A stretch of 64,000 nucleotides of DNA. Origin: Cynocephalus volans. Lineage: Eukaryota; Chordata; Mammalia; Dermoptera; Cynocephalidae. The stretch covers positions 60,772,501-60,836,500 of the forward strand of contig NC_084460.1 in assembly GCF_027409185.1 (NCBI RefSeq), given 5' to 3'. Position numbers and translations under genes: made by a program. The notes beneath the pieces were generated by a model. The model did no database searches. It was not told the DNA's origin and worked only from the letters and a program-made list of their open reading frames with translations. Below, piece after piece: positions 34,352-49,024 of this stretch (its first letter is position 1; every line of letters starts with the position of its first letter).

Positions 34352-37329
34352 CTGAAAAGAAGTTTTTAAAGCAGAAGTGTGAAATCATAGGTTTGTGCTT
34401 CATGAATAGCAACTATATTATAATGTGACAAGATAAAAACACTAAGTTGCCTCAAAGCCTCCAGCAGTAAATATTTAGCTAGTGACATTACAGTAAAATT
34501 GTCCTTAAATTGGGGGAAAGGAGATACTTCTCTTACCATAATAAAAAGAAGCGCTGTTTTTTAAACCTGCTGACAGGTTTCATTTAAAGCTAGATGTTAC
34601 TTGTAATACTAAGCAAGAACTGCAATGGAAAGCCAGAATTCATAATACAGTACCACCACCACTCTGCACAGAGGAGGAACTTCTGGCAAAAGGAGACCTG
34701 GCAATCTGCCAGGATAGGCAAACTCTGCAGTCACATCTGTGACTCCTACCAGCCATAGGAGGTAAGCAATCCTCACAGAGGTTAAGGCTGGGCTTGAAAA
34801 GGGGTGAGTGGGTAGGATAAGAAAGGGGCCTTTGCTGAGCAAAACATCCACACTGGCTTCCCCCTTCACCTCCTTTCTATCTCAGCTCTCTAACGTCCCC
34901 TTCCCTAAACATGCTGCTGCTCATGCCCTATCCATCATGTTGGATTCATTAGATTCCCACAGCTTCTGTCTGATACAAACCTGCTGCTCTGATCCTCTTA
35001 ATCCAATTGCTCAGGGACCCTCCAGAGCTCAACCCCAGTTTGTCCCTAGTTCTAATATTCTGTATTTTTATCTAGCTACTACTGAATTCTGTCTAATATC
35101 CTTCGATCAAGTTTCTTGATAAACCAACAAACAAATAAAATATCTAGTCATTCCTTCATATAAAATACACATTTAGTGACTGGTCCTACTATAAGAATAG
35201 CACAGTTTCAAAAACATCAATAGCAAAATTGCTTTCATGTCCCAAACTAGCCATACATAGGGGCAACCCTGATGTGAAGGTATATCATTAGCAGTTATAA
35301 GTAGCCATCATTAACTCAGCCCCAGTCATTTCTAGACTGCTTTGTTGATTGTCCCTTTACCCCAGGACAGCTCTTATCAACATCTTTCACGCTGCCAGTG
35401 TAACAACTGAAAAGAATTCCATTAAATAATGAAACCAATTAAAACAACTGGTTTAAATAATTGGTTTGACCAAAGCGAAAAAAGTTAGATTTCAGCATAT
35501 AAGAAATATGAGCAAAAATTTTCATCGAGCAACTTTCGAGATTTTAAAATGCCCTACAAAGTATCAAATCTTCAGACTCATTCTCTCAATATTTCTATAC
35601 ATCAATTAAAATTTTACAATCATTATTCTTTTCATGCAAAAAATCTTTTGCATGGTACAGTAAAAACTCTTAATAAATTATTCCAGGAAATCAGATCTGT
35701 CCTCTAAAACATGACATGTTTATAATTTCAGTCATAATACGGTAGCTAAAGTTCATATTTTTTTATTGTCCAAAATAAAAAACTGTTAATTCACTAACAT
35801 AAGGTTAGGAAAATAACTGATAGCAGATAAATATTATACACATGCAAGTGCACACTGAATTTATAAAATATATAATGCTTCAAGTTTTAGGGCAATTTAG
35901 GATAGCAATTCTAGATTTTATTCAACTCATCCTAAATTCTGACAAATGTCTAATAAAACTCTGGAAATAAACTCAAATGCTATCAGATTCTTCATTGCTA
36001 TGACATTTTTAAGTTCTAGAAGATCTACTGAAGAATACCAAATAATTTACTTATTTAGCTAGTTATTTGAGTTCAGTAAATCCAATGGTTATCTTTATAT
36101 TACAGATTCTCAGTGGTGTTTTTTTAAAAAAGACTGTTTTCTACATGCAGTATCTGCAGCATCCAGTCTCCCAAGTGACGACACAGAAGAGAGTCAAAGT
36201 TAGCTCACTCACTCACTTTTGGCCCACAACTGATTTCAGGGACAAAATCCAGTTGTTTGTACCCAAATAATGCCTCCAGATTAAGAACTTCAGAAAAACT
36301 TCTCTTTTTTCTTCTATTTTGTCACTTACCAGATCTGTTTACCAGATCGCCCAACCATGTTAAATCCATTCACACTCATGCAGTCTTTTTGTTATCCACC
36401 CCAAGCACCCTGAACTCTCCTCACACCATCTCTCAAGCACAAGCTCAGCGAATAAGTAAAAACACTTGACTAACAAAAACAGAGTAATCAAAAAAAGGCA
36501 AGGAAATTTCTACAGAAATACTCCTTCCTGCAAATACTATACTTTCATATGTGAGATGAAAACGACTTGAACAGAATTTCATCCAAAGGGTGACCATTAC
36601 AGAATGCTCAGTTTGGAATAGGACATCTCTAAAAGCATTCACTGAAATGAAAATAGTGAGGTACACAGTCTATATACACTAGTGAGTTAAATACCCCATA
36701 CTATCTTTAAAAGTAGAGGCAGCAGACAGGTCAGAGGTGGCTCAGTTCCATGACAGGCCCACGGAACACCAGGCTGCAAGGTAACGGGCCCAGAAAAGGG
36801 AGCACGACAGCCTCATAGCCACCTACAACATAACAAGCCTCCTCAGGGTCACAGCTTTCTTGGAGCCCTGGGACAATTAGCAACTGTATTCAATTGAGAG
36901 TTGATCTTTTCTGGAAGAACCTCTATTAAAAAATATAAGGTGAGGGCCGGCCCCGTGGCTCACTCAGGAGAGTGAGGCGCTGGTAGCACCAAGGCCGCGT
37001 GTTCGGATCCTATATAGGGATGTCCCGTGCGCTCACTGGCTGAGCGTGGTGCAGACAACACCGTGCCGAGGGTCGCAATCCCCTTACCAGTCAAAAAAAA
37101 AAATTTATATATATAAGGTGAGAAATAAAGATTAATATTGGGATCAATTTAATGGGGGTATAACCTAACCCATTACTCTTATTATTTCTTTCTTCATCCA
37201 GGATGCTCTAGTATCTTAAGCCACCAACATTACTCAAGAAACATTTTTCACAATACTCAGCAGTACCACTTCAATGCAGAGTGTATTTTCCCAATGTGTT
37301 AATGCCTACAAGTTGGAAATAAATAATAC
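34352..37329 (-). other. WDR33: WDR33 intron, 3.0 kb
   Basis: A mostly AT-rich intron without a recognised exon. The only confident insertion is the SINE dimer at 36945-37110. Confidence 0.6.
36945..37110 (+). mobile_element. tRNA-derived SINE, dimer
   Basis: 'ggccggccccgtggctcactcaggagagtgaggcgctgg', B box 'tgttcggatcc', junction 'tatatagggatgtcc', then a second unit ending 'ccccttaccagtc' and an A tail. The duplication atataaggtgag flanks it at 36933-36944 and 37111-37122. It lies about 220 bases from the end of the collagen-like exon. Confidence 0.88.
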
Positions 37330-38418
37330 CTGATTGAAGGGGGCCCGGGGCCCATCACCTAGCAGAGGTGTTTTCTGCTGCTGGAATGGTATTGGCCCTT
37401 GAGATGGATGTGGCCCTCTTGCCGGATTCTGCTGTCCCTGAGGTCCAGGGGGGCCTTGCATGCCACCCTGGGGTGGAGGTCCCAAAGAGCCCTGGGGTGG
37501 CCCCTGCTGGCCTTGTGAGCCTGGAGGCCCTCGCAATTCCTGGGGAGGGCCCAGCATTGATCCTTGGGGTGGAGGCCCCTGCATGCCTCGCATCTCCTGA
37601 GGACCTCTCATTTCCTGAGGACCATGTCCCAGCAGTCCACTTGGAGGGTGAGGTCCTCTCATCTCTTGAGGCGGGTGGCCCATCATCATCCCTTGGGGAG
37701 CAGGACCCTGATTCTCCCGGGGGCCTGGAGGCCCCTGCATTCCTCTTGGATTCAATCCCATCAGAGGTCCCTGAGACACAGGACCTTGGATCCCTTGAGA
37801 CCCTGGCCCGCCTTGTATTCCATGAGGGTGAGGAGGTCCTTGCATTCCTCTGGGACCAGGTGGTCCTTGCATACCTTGAGTACCAGGGGGCCCCTGTGGG
37901 CCCATGTGACCCTGGGGGCCAGGTGGACCTTGGGGGCCTATGTGACCCTGAGGGCCAGGTGGACCCTGAGGACCTATATGACCTTGAGGACCAGAACTAC
38001 CCTGTGGACCAGGTGGCCCTTGAGGTCCCAAAGGGCCATGAGGTCCAGGATGCCTCTGCATTCCTTGGGGCCCATGCATGTCCTGAGGCCGTGGCAACCC
38101 CTGGGGTGGGCCCTGGGGCCCTTGTGGTCCCATGAATCCTTGTGGCCCCCCACCTCCCTGATGCAGTGGAGGACCTTGTGGTCCCATTTGTCCCTGGGGT
38201 CCAGGGGGCCTAAACTGTCCCTGTGGACCTGCAGGCCCCATTTGAGCCATGCTCATTGGCATCTGCTGAGATGGATGGGGATGTTGAAAACCTTGAGGAA
38301 TCTGAGACATTGGACCTTGTCCTGGAAAGGGCTGGGGTCCGAGAAGAGGGGTGCCAGAAGACGAAGGAGGCTGAATTTGTTCAGCCTGTTTCTGCGCAAG
38401 TCTTTCAATTTTAAGTTG
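37330..38418 (-). CDS. WDR33: WDR33 coding exon (collagen-like region)
   Basis: By far the largest exon: 1,089 bp, 363 codons, phase 0 at both ends (about residues 558-920). It opens with [11 protein letters not shown] and a Pro/Gln-rich stretch ([15 protein letters not shown]), then runs into a long Gly-Pro-Gln-rich region with collagen-like Gly-X-Y spacing, for example [20 protein letters not shown]. It continues through MRGP/MQGPP repeats to GPRAPFNQ. A 12-residue unit is repeated near 37880-38005. The region is predicted to be disordered; it is not an actual collagen, since it lacks a signal peptide. The acceptor is ttccag and the donor gtatt. Confidence 0.95.
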
Positions 38419-39097
38419 CTGGAAAGAAAGAGAGAAAAAAGTACACTGAATAAATAAGCCAGAGCCCTCAAAGATGACAATATTGCTATCATAGGTATTT
38501 CCTTAGAGGAGCCTTAAAATAAACATAAAAACTGCTCAACCTCTTAATGCCCTGAAGATAATTAGAGTCTCGGTAACATTCAAACACTCTGAGGGAACTC
38601 ACAACTTCACAGCTCTGAGGCTTCCAGACTCCCTTTAAGAATGCTTCTTTTTAGGTTCTGGGATACAGCAGCAGGATTATTTATATCCATATTGATCAGG
38701 AAAAGCCCAATAATTTACCAGTATTTTGTCATTCTTGGTAGCTGTCATAGGTGGGAACAGTAAGAACAAGCTACCTGTTCCATGAGCTGATAGAAAATTT
38801 CTTTTTACCCATGGATAAATAAGTGAATCCAAATTAAAGCTCTGTTGGCTTTATCTTTTCTATTAAAAATGTATATGTTTAACTTAGTTCTACTCACTGT
38901 TCCACTGATCTGGTTTTAATAGTCTAAGAAACAGGACTATTTTAGAAACTAGTCTCCTGACATAGCGATAAGAAATGGTGGTGCTCCTCAGACCCATCTA
39001 AGAGTCCCTTCTCTTTCTCTTAAGAGTATATCAATAAAAAATGTTTTATCCCTATTTTCTTAGATCATCCTGAATCCCCCTAAAGAGCTTCGCACAC
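38419..39097 (-). other. WDR33: WDR33 intron, 0.7 kb
   Basis: A short intron with no recognisable repeat or gene. Confidence 0.6.
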
Positions 39098-39250
39098 CTC
39101 CAGAAGTTGTGGATTAGTATATTGTAATGTGGCCATTTCTTGCTCAATTTCTGCTTGTGTTTTTTTCTTCTCTTCCAATTTAATGTCCTCTTTTCTGTCA
39201 CTGAGCACCTCATTTGGAGCAGGAACTGGAACTTTATTTTGCATCCAAGC
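39098..39250 (-). CDS. WDR33: WDR33 coding exon (charged helix)
   Basis: A 153-bp exon, phase 0 at both ends, encoding AWMQNKVPVPAPNEVLSDRK, a charged EEKKKTQAEIEQEMATLQ helix and TNPQLLE (about residues 507-557). The acceptor is ccctag and the donor gtgtg. Compared with the human protein as I remember it, two conservative changes are seen (VPVP for VPIP, LSDR for LNDR). Confidence 0.93.
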
Positions 39251-39974
39251 CTAGGGAAAGAAGAACATATTAAAATATACCTTAAATATGAAAAGTATAA
39301 TGATAGAATGAGAAAACCATTCAATAATGTCATCTGCTCAATCCAACCTGCTGAACTGTCTTTATTTCTAATGCTAATTCTTAGTGATGTGGGAATGGAA
39401 ATAGGGAGGCACATTACTAGGTACAAATTACTAAAATGACAGAAGCAGCAAGATACTGCATGTTATTAAAAATGCAAAGCTCGGGGCTATCCAGTTAGCT
39501 CGGTTGGTTAGAGCACTGTGCTGTAACACCAAAGTCAAGGGTTTGGATCCCGTTATTCACCAGCTATGAAAACAAAAAAAACAGCTGGTAAGAATGCAAA
39601 GCTTACCAACTTCAAAAGGGCACATGCCCTTTGTGTTCGGGGAAACTTAAAGCAGTAGACAAACAATGGAGAAGAGAGTCAACATACACTATCTGCTCCA
39701 TTCCTCTTTCTCCTCCTCCCTCTGATAGCTTGGATGGTGATAAGTAGGTGAGGATAAAAGAAGATATAGAGAAGATTCGTGACAAACTCAATATAACTAC
39801 AAAGCAGCAGATGGGAACTATGTCTAAGAATGCATAAAATATGTGAAGAATACTCCAAAATACATAGTACAGAAATACCTTCAACAGATGAGATAATCCA
39901 AGAAAAATCTATTTCTGAATGTCAAACTAATCTCTCAGTGCATGGTTGAGGTGGAGTCACATTTAGTTAGTTAC
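39251..39974 (-). other. WDR33: WDR33 intron, 0.7 kb, with one SINE
   Basis: A short intron interrupted by the SINE at 39482-39592. Nothing else was recognised. Confidence 0.6.
39482..39592 (+). mobile_element. tRNA-derived SINE, monomer
   Basis: 'ccagttagctcggttggttagagc' (A box) and 'gtttggatcccg' (B box) with an A-rich tail. The direct repeat aatgcaaagct flanks it at 39471-39481 and 39593-39603. Confidence 0.88.
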
Positions 39975-40114
39975 CTGCTGGAACTGAGCAGGAATAGGTT
40001 TTGCGTAAGGAACTTTCTTCTGAGGTACTTTTTTCTGATCCTTTTGCATCACCTCCTCCATTCCCCAATCCAAACCTGGAATTGTCATTTCAATTTCATT
40101 TGATTCATCCTTCC
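39975..40114 (-). CDS. WDR33: WDR33 coding exon (linker, Lys-rich)
   Basis: A 140-bp exon encoding KDESNEIEMTIPGLDWGMEE and on to KPIPAQFQQ (about residues 460-506). It includes the lysine-rich QKDQKKVPQKKVPYAKP segment, a plausible nuclear-localisation patch (inference). It ends exactly at a codon boundary. The acceptor is ttacag and the donor gtaac. Confidence 0.95.
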
Positions 40115-40347
40115 CTGTAACAAGAAAGAACAGTGGCTAGCCTTTTATATGAAACAAAGAGGCCACTTGCTCGATATACACATTTTCAGAAGAACAGATC
40201 TTAAACACTATGCAGTTTATATCACTTTTATCAACATTTCTCAACATAAATCATTTTGGCATTTCAACACAATTTATCAATGAAGATAAAAAACAGGTTC
40301 TACAAAAATTTTATAAAAATAAAATGTACATGCATAACTTCTCTTAC

Positions 40348-40434
40348 CCATCTGCTCTTGTTCCATAGCTAACTTTAGTTGTTCTGGTATTCCCATCCCT
40401 GGAATTACTGCCAGGCTATTAGGTTCAAGGTCAT
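40348..40434 (-). CDS. WDR33: WDR33 coding exon (linker)
   Basis: An 87-bp exon encoding DLEPNSLAVIPGMGIPEQLK and LAMEQEQMG (about residues 431-460), the conserved acidic/helical linker after the propeller. The acceptor is tttatag and the donor gtaag. Confidence 0.95.
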
Positions 40435-40645
40435 CTATAAACAGTAATACACCCATTGTCAACAGATATTTTGTAAAAGTAGTGGACAATAAAATTAATA
40501 CTTTATAAAAATGAATCATACTGCTGGCAATTTAGAAATCAATGCACTAAAAAATTAAAATTAGTTTTGTATATTCTTCCCAATACTTAACTTTTCATAA
40601 CAGAATATCAGATTTCAAAGAAGGACAAATGTACAAGAGTCTCAC

Positions 40646-40740
40646 CATATTCTACTCCATCTTCAGACATTCCAGGCAACAGGTTTAAATTATATCGATC
40701 TCGCATTTTATCACCTGGCCGATTTCGAGTCCAGAATTTG
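40646..40740 (-). CDS. WDR33: WDR33 coding exon (end of WD repeat 7)
   Basis: A 95-bp exon encoding KFWTRNRPGDKMRDRYNLNL and PGMSEDGVEY (about residues 399-431). It closes the propeller and starts the linker. The acceptor is gacag and the donor gtgag. Confidence 0.95.
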
Positions 40741-41759
<1,019 letters not shown>

Positions 41760-41814
41760 TTATTAGGATCTGAGAATGCTTTAGGTAATAGTTATCAGAA
41801 TTTGAAGTATATCA

Positions 41815-43329
<1,515 letters not shown>

Positions 43330-43859
43330 TCAGTCATATGCATTTAAAGTAGGACTCCATCCCAATTTAAACCAAAGTAGAGAAACATTTTAAATGTTTT
43401 GATCTTAGTGCTCTGTCAACCTAAACTTTTTAAAGACTCTTTGGCCTCAGTGTTTATGTCTTTCGGATACAGCATCCTCTCTCCTCCTAGGCTAGGACGC
43501 ACAGGAACCAGTCCTCTTCTGGAACTAAGCACATCTTCTTGCCTACTTGCTGGTAGGTCGGTCAAAGCTTTTTGGAAGGTGCACCTCTCAAGCCTCTAGA
43601 TATAAAGCTCTTTAAACTTTTTGTGCTGTTCCTGATTATTCTAATTATTATGATGGTCCCTGTCATTCACTTTAGTTTTCCCACTTTGTGGTAGTCCTTA
43701 CAGATCCTTAAGTCCTAAATTCTAGTTTAGACACCATCATTTTCTGGATGTTAAGATAGTAAAAGTACTCCATCTTTCTGTTCGTTTACTGAAATGCAGA
43801 AGAAAAATAATCCCTACTTGATTCACGAGTACGTTGTGACAGTCAAATGACAATAAAAA

Positions 43860-44010
43860 CTACCCTATTGAGAGCTTACTATATATTAAGCAGTGTATGG
43901 AGCACTTATAAGCATCAGCTTCTTAAATCCTCACAAAATACTGAGGAAAGTATTAGCATTATCTACATTTTGGAAGTGAAGAAATAGGAGGACTGGAGAA
44001 GTTAAATAAA
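43860..44010 (+). repeat. MIR element
   Basis: 'gagcttactatatattaagcagtgtatggagcacttataag' and 'aatcctcacaaaatactgagg' give the sense MIR order. Confidence 0.6.
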
Positions 44011-44539
44011 ACATCCTAGATTCCAAAACCAGTTGATAAGAATAGGAACGGGAATCTAAAGCTGGTCTGCAGAATTCCAGAGATAGTTCACTTAACAACT
44101 GTTGTAGAGTTTGAGGTCACTTCACAAATGTAACTGTTATTAAAAAATCACAAATGTGAAAAGTAGAATTCACAAAACTGAAAGAAATGGGTACGATTTT
44201 TGAAAAACTGGGTGCTGTACAAAAAGTCTCTAGAATATTTTATACAGCAAATGCATTAAGAAGCAGGCGAAGGGTGAGGTAGAGCATTTGAAATAGCTGT
44301 CTGCCTTCTCTATCCTGACACAAATCCAGCTTCTGTGAAGTTTTGAGGTGGAAAGGAGAAAGGATACATAAAAATAGAGACAAAGGGAAGTAGAGAAGAA
44401 GGAAGAGATGGTCTAGAGGCATTGGAAGTGATTTGCACCCGTTCAGGAGAAATTCACATCTCCAACGGGCATGATGGGTTCATCCTAACACAATATCCCA
44501 TGCTTACAAGCATGTAGGGAGATACCAACTATCTTGAGA

Positions 44540-44840
44540 AGTTTGGCAATATGTACTGAAAGCATAAAAAAGTACATATCCTACAACCCAACGATCCCAT
44601 GTCCCAGATTTTATCATTAGGAAATAATGATATCCAAAAGGATCTGTCTATGAGGATGTTAATTGATATAATTTATTTTTAAATGCTCTTGAATAGGACA
44701 CAAATACCGGTACATTACAAAATAAATTGCAGAATGGCATATGTACTCAAAGGAATATGATGCATCTATTATAAATAATCGTATAGATGATTTAATGATG
44801 TGATTAAAACATCCAAAATACTCAGTTTATTCAAAACAAA
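44540..44840 (+). repeat. Old LINE-1 3' segment
   Basis: 'aagtacatatcctacaacccaacgatccc', 'tcattaggaaataatgat' and 'ttgcagaatggcatatgtactcaaaggaatatgatgcatctattat' correspond to the 3' part of old L1 elements in sense. Non-coding. Confidence 0.55.
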
Positions 44841-45729
44841 ACACACCACCACCAATCAGTGTGTACTATCACTACAAAAGGCAAACAAATCAATAACATG
44901 AGTGACTGTGTGTGCACATCTACATATATATCTATATACAGAAAAAAAGCAAGAAGTCTTGACACCAAACTGTTAACAGAAATAACATTAAACTTGGGGT
45001 GGTATTAAGGTGATGTTTTTTTTCTCCATGTTTTTTCTATGTTTTTACATTTTCTACAATGAACATATTTTGTAACTGGGATATAAGGATGGGAAAGGGG
45101 AAGAGAGATTTTACTGTTGCTTTGTCTTTTATTAAGAAAAAGAACGGAAGATGGAAAAACTGAAATAGAAATACAATTCAGTTCCCCTAACCCCTTGCCT
45201 GCCTTAAAAACTTTAATGTTATTAACAATTTGACCCTAAAAAGATGTGGCCAAGGAATTTAAAAACTTTATGCGCCACTGTCACCTAAAAATAAATATTC
45301 TGTAACGCTAAGTATGAGTTTTAACTAATCAAATTTGAGTTTATGGAAAAATGCATAAGAAAGCACTTCTAAGTTATAATGCACTATGCAAAAAAGCTCA
45401 TATTCTTAGGAGCCATCTCTACCTTTACCTTCTCTGGGACACTTTCATTACATAAAGAAAGTAAATCTGTTTAGTTTAAAAATATATCTGCTTATTTCAA
45501 AATAGCATATGCAAAAACAAAAAACTATCAACCCATAAAAAAGAAACAACAAAAAATATTTCAGCTGCTTTTTGTTTTCTGAAGTTCCCTAAAATTTAAG
45601 TAAAATTCAAGCGAGGAATCCCGTGAATTTACCCATTTCCATATACATCATGAATATAAATCAAACTGACTGGTATTGATCCTTGGAAATTATTTTTATT
45701 GGTTACTGCTCCTAATAAAAAAATGAATA

Positions 45730-45900
45730 ATACTAGCAAACACATATATTTAAGTATGGTACTATTCTAAGCAAAGTATGACTCATTTTCCATACGAAGG
45801 TTACAAAGCACAGAAGGGTTGAAGAACTTGCTCAGAATCACACAGCTGATAGGTAGCAGAGCAGATATCTGAATGCAGGGAGCTAGCCCCAGAGCCTTTG
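45730..45900 (+). repeat. MIR-like element
   Basis: 'ggtactattctaagcaaagtatgactcattttcc' then 'gaagaacttgctcagaatcacacagctgataggtagcagagc', the end of the MIR core. Confidence 0.6.
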
Positions 45901-47259
45901 CTCATAAGGACTATGCTATACCGTCTTAGATACGAAAAGGTCAGTTTGAGAGTTACAAGAGAGGGAAAAAACCAACAATACATAGCTCCCTATTTGTTTC
46001 TATATGCATAAAGATTCACTGAAGGATGGTACCACTGAAGGACAGGGAACTGGGATAGGGAGACTATTCATTCTGTGGCCCTTACATTACTTCATTTTGA
46101 ACCAAGTGCATGTATTATCTACTTTTCAAAAATTAAATACAAATAAATAGAATAAAATAAAGTTACCTAAGAAAATGTGAAACAAGTATGTGCAGCATAC
46201 TAACGTTCGTGGCTTAAAAAGGACATAGAGTGCACAAATACATTTGCTCAAAATTCATAAAATGTGTCTGAAAGAATACACAAGAATATGATAATATTAA
46301 CTGCCTCCAAGAGGGGGATCTAGATAGTTGGGGTCAAGGGTAAGAAGGAGACTTTTCACAGTATATCATTTTGTAATTTTTCAATTTTGAAACACATTGA
46401 CCTATTGAGAAAAAATTCAATTAAAAAAACTTACTAAATTTATTAAATAACAGTGGATTACTTCAGGAAAGTGGTGTAAAATATTTATGAGCAGCGTATG
46501 TAATTTTTATAATTATATTTTTTAATGAAAAAAAGGAAAAATAGATTGTTTGCATAGAAGTAAACTGATATGCAACTGCTTCCTTCTTCAGGGAGAAAAA
46601 GTTACTGAATTGCCACTGACATGACAAAAACTATTTCAAATGATAAAATTCTACCATCTCATGTCAATGTTGAATTTAGGTCTAAAAGAATAAAATCACT
46701 AGAAATTTATCCTAATAATTCCAGAGGATTTTTAAAAACTTTTGTATGTAAAAGATTGTATTTAAAGCCTTGTTATAATAGAAAAAATTGGAAACAAATT
46801 TTAGAAATGGAACTAAAAATTAGCTTTGCCATAGCCAAAAATTAGAAGAATCAGACTATTATTAAAATGAAGATTTTGGAAACAAAGAAAAAGGCTCATG
46901 AAATAATGTGCTCTAAAAGCAAACAAAACAGCATATGCACAACCTATACACATGTTGTTTGGATGATTATAAAAATGTACATGTATGGTTACAAAAATAT
47001 ACATATGGATAAGGAGGAAATAAAAATTATATTGGAATAGTGGAAACAAAGATAATGTTTTTCTATTCACATTTCTTCTAGTGTGATATTGTGGTTTTAA
47101 GAATAAATAATGTGGGTTAGATTTTGTGTGCGTGTTTGTATTTCAGTGTGTTTCTAACATGAGGAAAAAAACACCACTGAATCCAAGTTATCTTGGTAGG
47201 TAGTATTTTCTATCAAATTACCAAATATTAAGTTTGGTGACATCTAATATTAGTAAGAG

Positions 47260-47690
47260 AAAGAATAACAGGCACTCTCATCCATCACTGGGTGGAAAGC
47301 AAAAAACTTAGACTACCTTTTGTGGGAGGCCATCCACATGTATCAAAATCTTAAAGGCACACAACCTTTGACCCTGTAAATCCTTTGCTAATAATTTACC
47401 CTACAACTGCAAAATCATATCAAGATATATGTCCAAAGATATTCACTGCACCTTGTTTGAATATGAGTTAATGAAGGGATATTCAAGAAAAACAAGGTAA
47501 ATCCATATAACCGAATGTAACACAGTTGTTAAAAATGAGGCCTTTTTAGGGGGGATGGAAATGTTCTATACCTTGGTTACATTTAACATATTTGTCAAAA
47601 TTCACAGAACTATACGCTTAGAAAGAGTAAATGTTCCTTATGTAAATTATACCTCAATAAGTCTGCCTTTAAAAAACACAGGCAGAAAAG
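47260..47690 (+). repeat. Old LINE-1 3' segment
   Basis: 'ggcactctcatccatcactggg', 'cctttgctaataatttaccctac' and 'ctataccttggttacatttaacatatttgtc', then 'taaattatacctcaataag', the 3' end of L1M-type elements in sense. Confidence 0.65.
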
Positions 47691-48830
47691 CAAAGTGTAA
47701 AACAGTCCCATTTGTATAAAATAAAACTTAAGCTAGTAATTTTTTACAGAAAAGAAATGGGAATAAGGTGACATTTACTCTTCTGTACTCCTTAAAGTTA
47801 CTAAGCATGTGCTTTTATTACTTTTTTTAATGACAACTGCCTTTGGTTTCCCTTTATTCAAAATTTAAGGGAATGACTGATATCAATTAGCCCCTTCATG
47901 TGCCAATGCAGAGCTAACCAGTGCCTGTGGTCCCAGGAAGATGTGTTTCAGATGCTCAATGGGGATGCAGTTTTTATTTAATAACTCTGACTCAGTATGG
48001 CTGAATTAATTTTCAAGGATATGATGGATTTTGTGAACTGGCAAGTCATTTATAAAAACTTAATCTTATATAAATTATTATTTCATAGGAAAAATGGTTG
48101 AGTCCGAACATATGGTTTATCAATTCCAAATACTATCACTAAAGAATGCCTCTGCACTAAATGTGGTCATTTCATTTCTGAAGGTACAAAATTTCAGGAC
48201 ATAACCATTCCAGGCTCTTTGTGATTCCCAAACATGAGAATTCCAAGAATGTAGTATTTGCAATGCTAAAGCAATTAATCCAGACTCAATGGAAAATTCA
48301 CTCAGGTGACAACTGTTTTAACAGCCTAGTGAGCTAGATGTTTTAGTACTAAAAACATCTTGCTAATAATGGCTAAAGTTTTTAGGACTAGAAATTTCTT
48401 GCCAGTGAAAGACCAAATATTTTAAAAAGTGACATTTATAATCAAGCTACTAAAAAAAAATGAAAACACTGAACACAAAACCTGCTCGACACTATAAAGC
48501 CTACCATAGTCACAAAGTATGGCCCTACAGGGGACTGAGAGGAGTCTACTGGTAAATGCTGGTGGACACACACAATACTTACTAGGAAGAAAGCCTTAAA
48601 GAAGTAAAGAGTCCAGGATCACTGGAAAAGGTCATAGCACCTTATCGATACTTGACTGCAAATGGAAATGGAGGATATGCTTGAAGAAAAAATTCAACAA
48701 GACTTGAAGGTGCAATTGCAAAATTTCAAAATTAAGAGATTCCAGTTGTAAATCATCATACAAAAAACCAGACTGTCATAAATCTATGTGTTGAATTCCC
48801 TTTGAACACAAATACTTAAGAATTTAACCT

Positions 48831-49024
48831 GCACTGTTCAATAGGATAGCTATTAGCTACATGTGGCTATTCAAATTTGTTTTCATTAAAGTTAAAATCT
48901 TAGTTCCTCACTCATATTAGCAACATTTCAGGTGCTCAATAGTCAAATGGACTAGTGGCTAGCAAACTGAAGAGGGCAGATATGGAATATTTCCATCATC
49001 ACAAAAAGTTCTATTGGACAATAA
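48831..49024. repeat. Non-autonomous DNA transposon (MITE)
   Basis: Inverted ends: the left is cactgttcaataggat, and the reverse complement of the right is attgtccaatagaact. 'ctattagctacatgtggct' and 'aggtgctcaatagtcaaatgg' form an inner inverted pair. It is likely a hAT-type MITE. No coding capacity. Confidence 0.55.

Noticed and set aside
37860-38030. A true collagen gene
   Set aside because: Gly-Pro-Gln repeats look collagen-like, but flanking exons, phases and sequence identify WDR33. No signal peptide or collagen C-propeptide is present.
37368-38457. Long + strand open frames of 255 and 297 codons opposite the WDR33 collagen-like exon
   Set aside because: They are shadows of the repetitive Gly/Pro/Gln codons on the - strand. 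The - strand frame matches WDR33, has proper splice sites and continues in phase.
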